DNA of 64,000 nucleotides from Tardiphaga sp052076105 (lineage in GTDB: Bacteria; Pseudomonadota; Alphaproteobacteria; Rhizobiales; Xanthobacteraceae), in the NCBI RefSeq assembly GCF_052076105.1, contig NZ_CP197245.1, forward strand, positions 4,836,001 through 4,900,000, read 5' to 3'. How positions within the stretch are numbered: the first letter of the stretch is position 1; every line of letters starts with the position of its first letter. The translations under genes and the position numbers were made by a program. This document shows, one piece after another, positions 8,901-16,048 of the stretch. The notes beneath the pieces were generated by a model that saw only the letters and a list, made by a program, of their open reading frames with translations, did no database searches and had not been told where the DNA came from.

Positions 8901-9412
8901 TTGCGATCCCCGGCGAATTCCAGATGCGACAGCCGCGGCCGCGTCACGATACTGGCGCCGGGCAGCAGGCGCTCGATGATCGGGCGCATGGTCGCAGCGC
9001 CCAGAAGCAGCGTCTCGTCGCGGCCGCGGCGATGCAGGATGCGATCGGTGAAGACGTGGCCGCGTTCGAGATCAGCCGCGATCTGGATTTCATCGACGGC
9101 CAGAAACGACACGTCGAGATCCCTGGGCATCGCCTCGACGGTCGACACCCAGTAGCGCGGCCTGGCGGGCTTGATCTTCTCCTCGCCGGTGATCAGCGCA
9201 ACAGCTTGTGGTCCGACGCGGTCGACGATCTTGTTATAGACCTCGCGCGCCAAAAGCCGCAGCGGCAGGCCGATGATGCCCGACGAATGCGCGAGCATGC
9301 GCTCGATGGCGAGATGGGTCTTGCCGGTATTGGTGGGGCCGAGCACCGCGGTGACGCCGGCGCCGGGGGCCCTGCCGTTCGAGGGCATGGGCGGAGAAGA
9401 AGAAAAGGCCAT
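5981..9412 (-). CDS. Suv3-like DExH RNA/DNA helicase with long basic C-terminal tail
   Basis: 1143-residue ATP-dependent helicase related to mitochondrial Suv3. Walker A is GPTNTGKT at 25-32, motif II is DEIQ at 107-110 and motif VI is QIAGRAGR at 270-277; SFLAVDEIQ and GMGLNLDVDHV are also characteristic. The helicase core and Suv3-type C-terminal domains extend to about residue 800. The remainder is low complexity: an Ala/Glu/Pro-rich stretch (about 850-980), then an Arg/Gly/Asp/Asn-rich segment (RRERHDRGGQGRRDRNN, RDNRGNRGPRDNKGEG), which suggests a disordered RNA-binding tail. The ATG at 9412 begins MAFSSSPPMPSNG. It heads a same-strand block with the S4 protein, fdxA and carD, pointing to RNA turnover or ribosome-linked functions. 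Its biochemical substrate in bacteria is not established to my knowledge. Confidence 0.92.
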   Translation of the reverse strand: MAFSSSPPMPSNGRAPGAGVTAVLGPTNTGKTHLAIERMLAHSSGIIGLPLRLLAREVYNKIVDRVGPQAVALITGEEKIKPARPRYWVSTVEAMPRDLDVSFLAVDEIQIAADLERGHVFTDRILHRRGRDETLLLGAATMRPIIERLLPGASIVTRPRLSHLEFAGDRKITRQPRRTAIVAFSADEVYAIAELIKRQHGGAAVVLGSLSPRTRNAQVAMFQNGDVDYLVATDAVGMGLNLDVDHVAFASDRKYDGYQFRRLTPSEFAQIAGRAGRATRNGTFGTTGRCEPFEPELVNQLQNHIFEPVKVLQWRNSKLDFSSIASLQVSLAQTPRHEALTRAPIAEDLRVLDHTARDVDVRDRAQGKDAVEKLWDACQIPDYRRIAPAAHAELVVTIFNFLMQRGRVPDAWFGAQIAQADRTDGDIDTLSGRIAQIRTWTFVANRPDWLSDPDHWQGISRELENKLSDALHERLTERFVDRRTSVLMRRLRENTMLNTEIGKTGEVIVEGHVIGRLDGFTFLPDAAEAGSDAKALQATALKALAGEIDARAEKLGNAPDDQFVLASDGTLRWTGDAVARLVAADDALHPRLRIIADERLSGAPRDAVQARLDLWLKTHIEKLLGPLFDLTKAEDITGIARGIAFQLTEALGVLERQKIATEMKDLDQPSRAVLRKYGVRFGAYHIYIPGLLKPAGRSLAALLWALKQDNVDMSALSSAQHLAGSGRTSFPVDKLLDRDAYRVLGYRQCGERAVRVDILERLADLIRPALAWREASPGEKPAGAFDGRHFVVTQAMTSLTGSAGEDFASILRALGYRMEKKAPLPPAPPKPVAATTPIEVKADDNTGDQPDALVGLAESDKPGEDNVIAVEAAAEVAAAADVAPAEVAPAEVATEAAPAEEAAAVPSASLLPEVALVPSTEPEAAPVAEAASVDAQPDSAPAAEGADAVVAAEGEAAATPAVAAEPELVEVWRPGGRSEERRPPRHDRNRHHRNNTASQGGAQGAPAEGAAADGERRERHDRGGQGRRDRNNNEFRRPRSDAPGATASAEGAPNRDNRGNRGPRDNKGEGGRPPRERERFQGKGKGGFKGGDKGREGRGNDRGGATRPFATSAAPRERDRPIDPNSPFAKLAALKEQLSGRKD

Positions 9413-9954
9413 GTTTTTCAGGTATTTCCGCGTCGCCGACTTTCAAGACTGGAACAGCTTGCGACGCTTCAGAGCCGCGCATTTGGATGGTCTGGAACGA
9501 GTCCGGAACGAAAGCGGCCCGAATCGGTGACTCGGCACCTCCGCGGCCGCATCACCCCAATATCTCGCGCTGACGTCCAACAAAACTGACTAGATCAAGT
9601 TTGTGACAGCGCAACAAGGGCCGACAAATCTCTCAAGTTATGAACAGCGCACGGACTCCGAACCGGCTTTGAGTCAAGCGCCCTGTCGCAAGAATGCTGC
9701 AGCCTTGCTGCAGGAAAGTCGCAGGAAAAACCGCCCGCACCGCCCGATCGTCATCCGCGCTTGCGGCAATCCTGCGGCAGCGCCTGTTCTCAGTCCCTCA
9801 TGGTGAGGAGCGCGTCTTCGCGCGTCTCGAACCATGAGCTGCAGGGCCGGAACTCGTCGCCACCCTTCGAGACGCCGCGCAGGGGCGCGGCTCCTCAGGA
9901 TGAGGCCGGTGTGTGGAGCGGCCTCCTTCTCACTCGGTTCGTCTTGTCCGCCCC
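9413..9954. other. Long intergenic stretch between helicase and DUF3108 genes
   Basis: No gene found. It must contain the helicase promoter on the minus strand, but I do not see a clear -35/-10 pair. Its downstream third is the palindromic repeat listed separately. Short frames here lack ribosome binding sites and coding character. Confidence 0.6.
9796..9906. repeat. Palindromic intergenic repeat (REP-like), two facing units
   Basis: Unit 1 (9796-9838) begins CCTCATGGTGAGGAGCGCG and ends GTCTCGAACCATGAG. Unit 2 (9861-9906) runs CACCCTTCGAGACGCC ... CTCCTCAGGATGAGG and is largely its inverted counterpart. Elements of this wording are dispersed between genes in Bradyrhizobium and Rhodopseudomonas relatives; that comparison is from memory. 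Confidence 0.75.
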
Positions 9955-10848
9955 TCAGTTCGTCTTCGCCACGGCCTTCGGCGGCGCGGCTGTGGTGACG
10001 AATTCGGTGGCTTCCAGCATGGCGACGCCGAGCGGGGTCGGCACCGTCATGCGATAGGGCACCAGCACGCGGGTTCCGGCGATCGGCACCAGGGTCACTT
10101 CGATATTGCGCTGGGCGGCAAGATATTTGATGGCGGCGCGGTCGGGCACATAGCCGGCGATCGGCGTGAAATAGACGGCGCAGACAATGGCCGGACCATG
10201 ATAGCCCTTTTCGGCCTTCACATTTTCCATGCGCTTGTAGTCGAGCTTGAGATCGTAGCGCATGCGGCCGTCGAAGATCGACGTCCCGGTGCGGCAGGAA
10301 TCCGGCGTCATCAATTCGCCGGTGCCGGCCACGCGCAGCAGCGAGCCGGTCATCGGATCGATCACATTACGGCGATGCGCATCGCTGATCGGAATCTTCT
10401 CGGGATCGAGCGGCGGCTCCGGCTCGATGGAGAACTCCTTCACATAGCCCGGTGTGATCAGCATCCTGATCGTCTCGGACTTCTTCGCGGAAGTGGTGAC
10501 GGCCTGATAATTCGACGGCACCAGAGTGCCCGCGACCACGCGGCCGGTGGACTGGCCGGAGCCCGAGCCGCCGGCAAAGGCTTTCAGCAGACCGGCGGTG
10601 CCGCCCGAGGCCGTCGCGGAATACTGGTCGTCATTGATGTCGATGGCCCACTGGCCCTTGCCGACCGCGATGCCGGCGAGGCTGGCTTCATATTTGGCCT
10701 CCAGCTTGCCGCCGAGGGTCACCGCCTGTGCAGGCGGCTGAAGGGAGGGCTGCGCCGGAGTCGCAGCCGGCGTTTGCGCCCGCGCGGCGCCGGACACCAT
10801 CACCGGCAGCGCCAGCAGCAGACCCGCAGCAACAACGGCGCGCGCCAT
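9955..10848 (-). CDS. DUF3108-containing exported protein
   Basis: About 297 residues when started at the ATG at 10848, which gives a clean signal peptide (MARAVVAAGLLLALPVM, cleavage near AARAQ). The mature part contains LGGKLEAKYEASLAGI, GKGQWAIDI, SGGTAGLLKAFAG and FDGRMRYDLKLDY, consistent with the DUF3108 family of predicted periplasmic or outer-membrane-associated beta proteins. The frame remains open up to 11001 with ATGs at 10956 and 11001; that extension (SSQESSKVSPRVSP) is made of imperfect repeats and looks less like a mature N-terminus. Function is unknown. It is divergent from rpmB, an arrangement I believe is conserved in related genomes. Confidence 0.8.
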   Translation of the reverse strand: MARAVVAAGLLLALPVMVSGAARAQTPAATPAQPSLQPPAQAVTLGGKLEAKYEASLAGIAVGKGQWAIDINDDQYSATASGGTAGLLKAFAGGSGSGQSTGRVVAGTLVPSNYQAVTTSAKKSETIRMLITPGYVKEFSIEPEPPLDPEKIPISDAHRRNVIDPMTGSLLRVAGTGELMTPDSCRTGTSIFDGRMRYDLKLDYKRMENVKAEKGYHGPAIVCAVYFTPIAGYVPDRAAIKYLAAQRNIEVTLVPIAGTRVLVPYRMTVPTPLGVAMLEATEFVTTAAPPKAVAKTN

Positions 10849-11279
10849 CCGGCCTGTCACCGGAGCGGCTATCGCCGGAAGGGGCGCAGAAAAGGTCGCG
10901 TGAGGGCTCACTCGGGGGCTCACCTTGGAACTCTCTTGGGAACTCACTTGGGGCATCACCTGGTCGGCAAATCCCGCGCGGGGCGCGGGGTTGCATCGCA
11001 TATCGGGGCTGAAAGCTGTGTTTCCAGCCCGAATACGTCGTTTATATGATGGGAACCGCGTTGATTTCCATGTGGTTTCCGCCGGTGGGACGGGTTATAC
11101 AGCGCCCGCAAATGGCGGTTTTTGCCGGTTTTGCCGCGACTTTCGCAGGCTCGATATCTTGACGGCCGTGGCCAAGCCCCCTATACGTCCGCCACTCCTG
11201 AAATGGACGTGATTTTGAACCCCTGCCCGGCTTTGGGCTCTTCGCCCTTTAGCTGCGGGGATGACAGAGGATTTTCGCC
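10849..11279. other. Divergent intergenic region between DUF3108 and rpmB genes
   Basis: Upstream DNA of both genes. 10909-10962 holds imperfect tandem copies of a CTCACT(T/C)GGGG-like unit, which also makes up the possible N-terminal extension of the DUF3108 frame. The rpmB leader (about 11100-11279) is comparatively mixed in composition. No gene recognised. Confidence 0.5.
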
Positions 11280-11585
11280 ATGTCTCGGCGCTGTGAACTG
11301 ACACTGAAGGGCCCCCAGGTGGGCCACAAGGTGAGCCACTCGAACATCAAGACCAAGCGCCGGTTTCTGCCGAACCTGGTGAACGTGACCTTCCTGTCGG
11401 ACGTGCTCGGCCGCGGCGTGCGCCTGCGCGTGTCGGCGAATGCCGTGAAGTCGGTCGACCACCGCGGCGGCCTCGATGCCTATCTGATCAAGGCCCGCGA
11501 GAGCGAGCTGTCGCAGAAGGCCGTGCTGCTCAAGCGCGCCATCGAGAAGAAGAAGGCCGAGACCGCCCCCGCAGCGGCCGCCTGA
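11280..11585 (+). CDS. rpmB: 50S ribosomal protein L28
   Basis: 101-residue ribosomal protein. The N-terminus MSRRCELTLKGPQVGHKVSH and the following NIKTKRRFLPNL are signature L28 sequence. Its C-terminal half (DAYLIKARESELSQKAVLLK) is the longer alphaproteobacterial form ending in an Ala-rich tail. It is transcribed alone and ends at a strong terminator, after which the A+T-rich accessory islet begins. Confidence 0.98.
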   Translation: MSRRCELTLKGPQVGHKVSHSNIKTKRRFLPNLVNVTFLSDVLGRGVRLRVSANAVKSVDHRGGLDAYLIKARESELSQKAVLLKRAIEKKKAETAPAAAA

Positions 11586-11623
11586 GCCTGACTAGCCGCT
11601 CACGCTGGGCGGACTGAAATTTG

Positions 11624-11658
11624 AAAACGGCTGGATCGCAAGATCCGGCCGTTTTTCG
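11624..11658 (+). terminator. Rho-independent terminator of rpmB
   Basis: 14-bp stem AAAACGGCTGGATC / GATCCGGCCGTTTT (one G-U pair) with GCAA loop, followed by a T-rich tail. It separates rpmB from the AAA ATPase gene, so the islet needs its own promoter. Confidence 0.88.
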
Positions 11659-11670
11659 TTTGGGGATGGC

Positions 11671-11731
11671 ATTAGCCCAGCGGTTGCTAATGACACACAC
11701 CAAGCGCACTCTTCCAACAGCAATGATTAGC
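11671..11731. promoter_or_regulatory. Candidate operator of the ATPase-protease module
   Basis: ATTAGC occurs at 11671-11676, its reverse complement GCTAAT at 11686-11691, and ATTAGC again at 11726-11731, all inside the ~100-bp gap between the rpmB terminator and the AAA ATPase start. The first pair forms a 6-bp inverted repeat with a 9-bp spacer. Many toxin-antitoxin operons autoregulate through such sites, but no DNA-binding domain is visible in either protein, so this is only a candidate. Confidence 0.3.
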
Positions 11732-11760
11732 TCGATTGCTTGCGCCGGCCGGTAGGGATC

Positions 11761-12720
11761 ATGAACGCCAAATTTCGCGGCTTCTCCTTTGCAACTCGAG
11801 CGTCGGACACAGGCGATAGCTCAGCAGTGACTCAAGCGCACGAAGAAGGGCTACCAGCCGGGACTATCAAAAAAAGGGCCGCAGCGCGAAGAGAGCAGCT
11901 GCCTGGGGGGCGCCTCTCGGCCATCGCGAAAACTCAGTTGTCAACGTCTGGCTTGCTCGAATTGATCGAGCCTCAACACAACGTTTCGGACCTAATTCTT
12001 AGCCCAGAGAATTATAAAACTCTTTCCGACGTCGTCGATGAGGTCCGGCGCGGCGAAGAGATAAAGCGGCACGGCTTATTGCCTCGATCCAAGCTTCTTT
12101 TCTGCGGCCCACCCGGCTGCGGCAAGACGCTTTGCGCTGAAGTACTCGCAGGAGAGCTAAAGCTCCCGCTTTTAGTTGCACGACTCGATGGCATCATCAC
12201 AACTTACCTCGGCGAAACGGCAAGCAATCTCAGAAAGGTATTCGAGACGATCAGCCAAATACCGGCCGTCCTGTTCTTAGACGAGTTCGATGCACTGGCT
12301 CGTGCCCGAACGGACTCGACAGAACACAACGAAATCCGGCGCGTCGTGAACAGTCTACTGATGATGATCGATCGCTTCACAGGGACGGGTGTACTAGTTG
12401 CGGCAACCAATCTCGACAGTTCCATCGACCATGCTGCATGGCGACGTTTCGACGAAGTCGTTTTGTTTGAGAGACCAACTATACATCAAATAAAATCCAC
12501 GCTACGCTTAAAGTTGCGTAATTATCCAACACAATTCGAACCTGCAATTTACGCTGATCGTCTTGAGGGAATGTCTTTCGCTGAGATAGAGCGCATTTGC
12601 GTGAGCTCTATTAGGGCATCGATCTTGGCACGAGAGACAGCCGTTCCAATTTTATTGTTCGAACGCGCGATTGATGCTGAACGCCGACGAATGAAAATTA
12701 GGGAGCGCGTTCAGGACTAA
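11761..12720 (+). CDS. ietA: AAA ATPase, IetA-like (predicted antitoxin/regulator of the adjacent subtilase)
   Basis: 319 residues from the ATG at 11761 (GTAGGG just upstream; a TTG at 11740 is in frame). It is a single AAA module of the FtsH/Cdc48 type: Walker A GPPGCGKT at 116-123, Walker B LFLDEFDA at 171-178, sensor-1 Asn217 in VAATN, and arginines of WRRFD near 228-229. No protease or membrane domain is present. The stop lies 19 bp before the S8 protease gene, which has its own G-rich ribosome binding site, so the two form an operon. In the IetAS system of the Agrobacterium plasmid pTiC58, an AAA ATPase (IetA) counteracts a subtilisin-like protease (IetS). The same pairing has been reported as anti-phage defence. 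Assignment rests on gene order and domains, not alignment. G+C is visibly lower than in the neighbours. Confidence 0.8.
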   Translation: MNAKFRGFSFATRASDTGDSSAVTQAHEEGLPAGTIKKRAAARREQLPGGRLSAIAKTQLSTSGLLELIEPQHNVSDLILSPENYKTLSDVVDEVRRGEEIKRHGLLPRSKLLFCGPPGCGKTLCAEVLAGELKLPLLVARLDGIITTYLGETASNLRKVFETISQIPAVLFLDEFDALARARTDSTEHNEIRRVVNSLLMMIDRFTGTGVLVAATNLDSSIDHAAWRRFDEVVLFERPTIHQIKSTLRLKLRNYPTQFEPAIYADRLEGMSFAEIERICVSSIRASILARETAVPILLFERAIDAERRRMKIRERVQD

Positions 12721-12739
12721 TCGTCTGTCCGGGGGGAAG

Positions 12740-15082
12740 ATGGCTATCTATGAGCACTTGCCGCTCAAGCGGCTTGAAGGCGTTCTTGCGCGCCGAATGC
12801 ATGGCTTCGGAGTATTACCTCAACGAGAAGCGAAACAGCACGGAGCTCGAATTCAAAAAGAGATCGAAGAGACGATCGCCTCTTTCACGTCCTTGCCCGC
12901 TATCGACGGAATCGATCCTTCTCTAATCCTAAAAATTTCGATCAAAGGAAATATCGACGAAGACGAATGGCGAAGAGTCAACCTGACGGTCCTATCCGTC
13001 GACGGCGACAATTCTGTAGTTCTCTTCGCGAACGATAAATCGTTGCAGGACTTCCGCAACAAGGTCGAGGCGTATCAAGGTGAATTACCCCTCGGACAAA
13101 AATCTCCTCAATTTGCAAGCCTTATTGCGTCGATTGAAGCGGTTTCCCTGCTGAACGCATCTGACCGAATTGGTCCGGCCCTCCGAGCTGATGGAATTAA
13201 TGAACCCACAGACTTCGCCGCGACCGATAACTATGTCCTAGATTTTGAACTACATCGCCCACCTACTCAAGACGAGAGTGAAATATTCGTCCATCGTTTA
13301 AAACAGGCAATTCTTCCTGCAGGAGGAACCCTCTTGAGCGTGTACTCCGGCTATCACCTGCTCATCGCGCGGGCGGAGTGCAATGGAAATGCCGTGCGCG
13401 CTGCGCTTGAGTTGCCCGAAGTCGCAATAGCCGACCTACCACCACAACCGGATCTCGCCGGCGAAGATCTTGGCACCTTGGATATCTCTCAAATCCAGGC
13501 AGGTAGTTCGCCTGCGGCGGATGCGGTCGTGATTGGGATTATCGATAGCGGCATCAATTTCGGACACCCGTTGCTAGCAAATACAGAGGCGGGATCGATA
13601 GCCCTCGATCCAGCGTGGAGCCTGTCTGACATTGCGGGGCACGGAACCTCCGTCGCCTCCATTGCTGCATATGGCGACATCGCCGCCCGCGTCGCAGCAC
13701 AAGATTTTGATGCCGAATTCTGGATAGCGAGCGGTCGCGTAGTTAACGATGAAGGCCGCTTCCCCAAGGAACGATCTGTCCCTAGTCTGATGGAAGAGGC
13801 GATTGGCAAGCTACATACTGAGTATGGATGCCGCATCTTCAACATTTCTTTGGGAGACTCAAAGAAAGTATACAGAGGCGGAAAGCCGGATGCATGGGCA
13901 GCTGCTTTGGATGCAATTGCTCGAGACCTAGACGTTCTCCTTATTGTATCGGCTGGCAACAGGAATGATCTCACCAACTCGTTTCACGACGGCATCATTG
14001 CAGCTTACCCTCAATACCTCCTGACAGGCGCGTCGCGAATACTGGACCCAGCAACAGCAGCTAACGTTCTATCTGTCGGTGCAGTAGCTCACTCGAACGG
14101 CATCGAGAGCGACGACGAGGAGCTGGCGGGCGTTCGCCCGATTTGCGGAGCAAATGAGCCCGCCCCATTCACTCGTTCCGGCCCCGGTGTACGGGGAATG
14201 ATCAAACCCGATTTGGTCGACATCGGCGGCAACGCCGTGTGGGATGGTCCAACTCGCGCTGTAGTGAACGGCGATCGGAAAGGTGCCGCCGGCATCTGGA
14301 CCATGCACCACAAGCCTATCGAAAAGCTATTCAGATCACGATCAGGAACATCTTTTTCTGCGCCGAACATCGCCTATAAAGCCGCGCTTCTGTTATCAAG
14401 TTTCCCAACCGCATCTGCCAATCTTCTCCGATCTCTTCTGGCTCTCTCAGCAACAATTCCTCCCGCTGTGACAGCGCGCATAGGCGGACTAAAGCAGAAA
14501 GATGCTTGGATGGCTTGCGGCATGGGAATTTCTAATGCCGAACACGCTGCTAGTTCTGACGACGGCCGTGTCGTGTTCTTCGCTGAAGATGAACTGCCTC
14601 TAGATCATTTTGCAGTGTTTGAAGTCCCCATTCCCGACGAATTCCAAACCGCTAAAGGATCTCGAGAAATCAAAGTATCACTGGCGTTCGACCCGCCTGT
14701 TCGGCACACAAGAGCTGATTATCTCGGCGTAACGATGGGGTGGCGCCTACTCCGCGGAACAAATGAGGGCGATGTATTCAATCAGTTTCGGAAATGGACG
14801 AAAGAAGAGGGAAAACCGCCGAAATTCCCTCAGAAGTTCATTTGCGCAACCGACATCGGCTCAGACTTGCGAGAGTACGGCACTTTGCAAGTAGGAACAC
14901 ACAGCCGCAAAACGAACATTAGCGCTTACGGCGGAAAGTATTTTGTCGCGGTATGGTGCTCAAGACGCTGGGCTCCGAACGATATTGCTTCGCAGAAATT
15001 CGCGCTATGCGTACAGTTACGGCATGAGAACGTGACCACTTTGTATCAGACGCTCAAGCAGCCCATTAAACTGCAAACGTAG
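12740..15082 (+). CDS. ietS: Subtilisin-like S8 serine protease, IetS-like (predicted toxin/effector)
   Basis: 780-residue protein without signal peptide or membrane segment, so cytoplasmic. The S8 domain occupies about residues 262-555: Asp269 in IGIIDSGINFGHP, His301 in GHGTSVASI, oxyanion Asn407 in VSAGN, and nucleophile Ser538 in GTSFSAPN, so the full catalytic triad is present. The N-terminal 260 residues (KISIKGNIDEDEWRRVNL and following) and the C-terminal 200 residues match no family I recognise and could confer substrate choice or ATPase contact. An intracellular subtilase without a pro-signal, encoded right behind an AAA ATPase, fits the IetAS pattern. Codon use is A/T-richer than in rpmB or the PepSY gene around it, which suggests acquisition by transfer. 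Confidence 0.85.
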   Translation: MAIYEHLPLKRLEGVLARRMHGFGVLPQREAKQHGARIQKEIEETIASFTSLPAIDGIDPSLILKISIKGNIDEDEWRRVNLTVLSVDGDNSVVLFANDKSLQDFRNKVEAYQGELPLGQKSPQFASLIASIEAVSLLNASDRIGPALRADGINEPTDFAATDNYVLDFELHRPPTQDESEIFVHRLKQAILPAGGTLLSVYSGYHLLIARAECNGNAVRAALELPEVAIADLPPQPDLAGEDLGTLDISQIQAGSSPAADAVVIGIIDSGINFGHPLLANTEAGSIALDPAWSLSDIAGHGTSVASIAAYGDIAARVAAQDFDAEFWIASGRVVNDEGRFPKERSVPSLMEEAIGKLHTEYGCRIFNISLGDSKKVYRGGKPDAWAAALDAIARDLDVLLIVSAGNRNDLTNSFHDGIIAAYPQYLLTGASRILDPATAANVLSVGAVAHSNGIESDDEELAGVRPICGANEPAPFTRSGPGVRGMIKPDLVDIGGNAVWDGPTRAVVNGDRKGAAGIWTMHHKPIEKLFRSRSGTSFSAPNIAYKAALLLSSFPTASANLLRSLLALSATIPPAVTARIGGLKQKDAWMACGMGISNAEHAASSDDGRVVFFAEDELPLDHFAVFEVPIPDEFQTAKGSREIKVSLAFDPPVRHTRADYLGVTMGWRLLRGTNEGDVFNQFRKWTKEEGKPPKFPQKFICATDIGSDLREYGTLQVGTHSRKTNISAYGGKYFVAVWCSRRWAPNDIASQKFALCVQLRHENVTTLYQTLKQPIKLQT

Positions 15083-15475
15083 ATGCCTCCTCTCTCACAC
15101 ATCATTTGAGGCTTCGTCCTCAACATTATCTCAGACGGCGTTTAACCCGTTTGCCTGCGCTGCATCAGGTCCCGCTATTAGGTAGCATATCGGTCCTTGC
15201 GCAAGGTGACGACGAAATCCAGCACCTGCCGCATCAGCGGTGGGCAGAAGTTCTACCTGACTGTAGCCATCTCGTCGCTCCCGAATGGTCAGGCAACGGC
15301 GAGTTTTCGCAGCGGAGCGATCAAAGGCGACAACGATGCCGCACGGCGACTGGCCTGAAATTGCGACTGTCAGCCCACCAAATCGCCTCATTTCCTTCGG
15401 GAACGCAGTGCAGCGTGCACCGTTCTTAACCCGGTTGCGCCGCATGCGGTGCGTGGGACAGATGAGGAGATTTCG
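15083..15475. other. Downstream boundary of the accessory islet, no recognised gene
   Basis: 393 bp between the subtilase stop and the PepSY-like gene. I see no terminator hairpin directly after the subtilase. Base composition shifts back to G+C-rich within this stretch (from about 15180). Open frames on both strands here lack ribosome binding sites and recognisable motifs. It may contain gene remnants from the insertion, but I cannot identify any. Confidence 0.5.
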
Positions 15476-15811
15476 ATGCCACAGATTTTGAAAAAGCCCG
15501 TGTTTTTGAAGGCTTTGCTTCCGCTGGCGCTGGCAGGCGCGATCGGTGCGGCTGCGCCGGCTGTCGCCGCCGATGTCTATGTGGGCGGACGCGCGCCGCG
15601 CGCTGTCGTGGCCCCGGTGCCCGCCGGGCCGCTGACGCTGGAGCAGGCGCTGGGCATCGCCTATGGCATCGGCGTGGTGACGGTGCAGAACACCCATTTC
15701 GACGGCAACGAATGGGAGATCGAGGGCCGCGATACCTATGGCAAGTGGATCGAGGTCGATATCGACGCGCGCACCGGCGAGATCAGGAATGTGGATCGTT
15801 CGATCATCTGA
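15476..15811 (+). CDS. Small exported PepSY-like protein
   Basis: 111 residues from the ATG at 15476, preceded by GAGGAG. Signal peptide KALLPLALAGAIGAAAPAVA with cleavage before ADVYVGG. The mature part carries a PepSY-like unit: LTLEQALGIAYGIGVVTVQN, then NEWEIEGRDTYGKWIEVDID and TGEIRNVDRS. PepSY proteins bind or inhibit proteases or act in envelope sensing; this copy is a stand-alone periplasmic domain. It is monocistronic and ends at a GC-rich terminator. Confidence 0.8.
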   Translation: MPQILKKPVFLKALLPLALAGAIGAAAPAVAADVYVGGRAPRAVVAPVPAGPLTLEQALGIAYGIGVVTVQNTHFDGNEWEIEGRDTYGKWIEVDIDARTGEIRNVDRSII

Positions 15812-15830
15812 TCGGGGGGAAGTGAGCAGG

Positions 15831-15868
15831 CGGCGCGCTGAGAGGCGCGCCGTTTGTTTTTGTGTTTT
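15831..15868 (+). terminator. Rho-independent terminator of the PepSY-like gene
   Basis: Stem CGGCGCGC / GCGCGCCG with loop TGAGAG, followed by GTTTGTTTTTG. Confidence 0.8.
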
Positions 15869-15909
15869 TGTACGTGCGTCACTGAACGGCGCGCTCAATT
15901 AATCTCATT

Positions 15910-16031
15910 GTCGTCCCCGCGAAGGCGGGGACCCATACACGCCGGATAGATAGTGAGAATGCTGTCGTTGTAACTCTGCCGTTTCAACCATGCCGACCGT
16001 GGTTATGGGTCCCCGCCTTCGCGGGGACGAC
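15910..16031. repeat. Palindromic intergenic repeat with 26-bp perfect arms
   Basis: The arm at 15910-15935 (begins GTCGTCCCCGCGAAGGCGGG) is exactly repeated in reverse complement at 16006-16031, with 70 bp between. Each arm is itself a small hairpin (CCCCGC GAAG GCGGGG). This element is dispersed in many Nitrobacteraceae genomes; a degenerate single unit recurs at 38929-38959. Confidence 0.85.
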
Positions 16032-16048
16032 AGCAGAGTTTGCCGCCC

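Noticed and set aside
11661..15475. Integrative element with integrase and tRNA attachment site
   Set aside because: No integrase, transposase, tRNA or terminal repeats are visible next to the islet, so no mobile element is called.
15131..15898. Minus-strand 255-codon frame covering the gap after the subtilase and the PepSY-like gene
   Set aside because: It overlaps the PepSY-like gene, which has a signal peptide, ribosome binding site and terminator; the antisense translation shows no family features.
15910..16031. Possible CRISPR or attachment site because of perfect 26-bp arms
   Set aside because: Only two inverted arms, no direct repeats or spacers, and the same sequence family recurs elsewhere in the window as a dispersed palindromic element.
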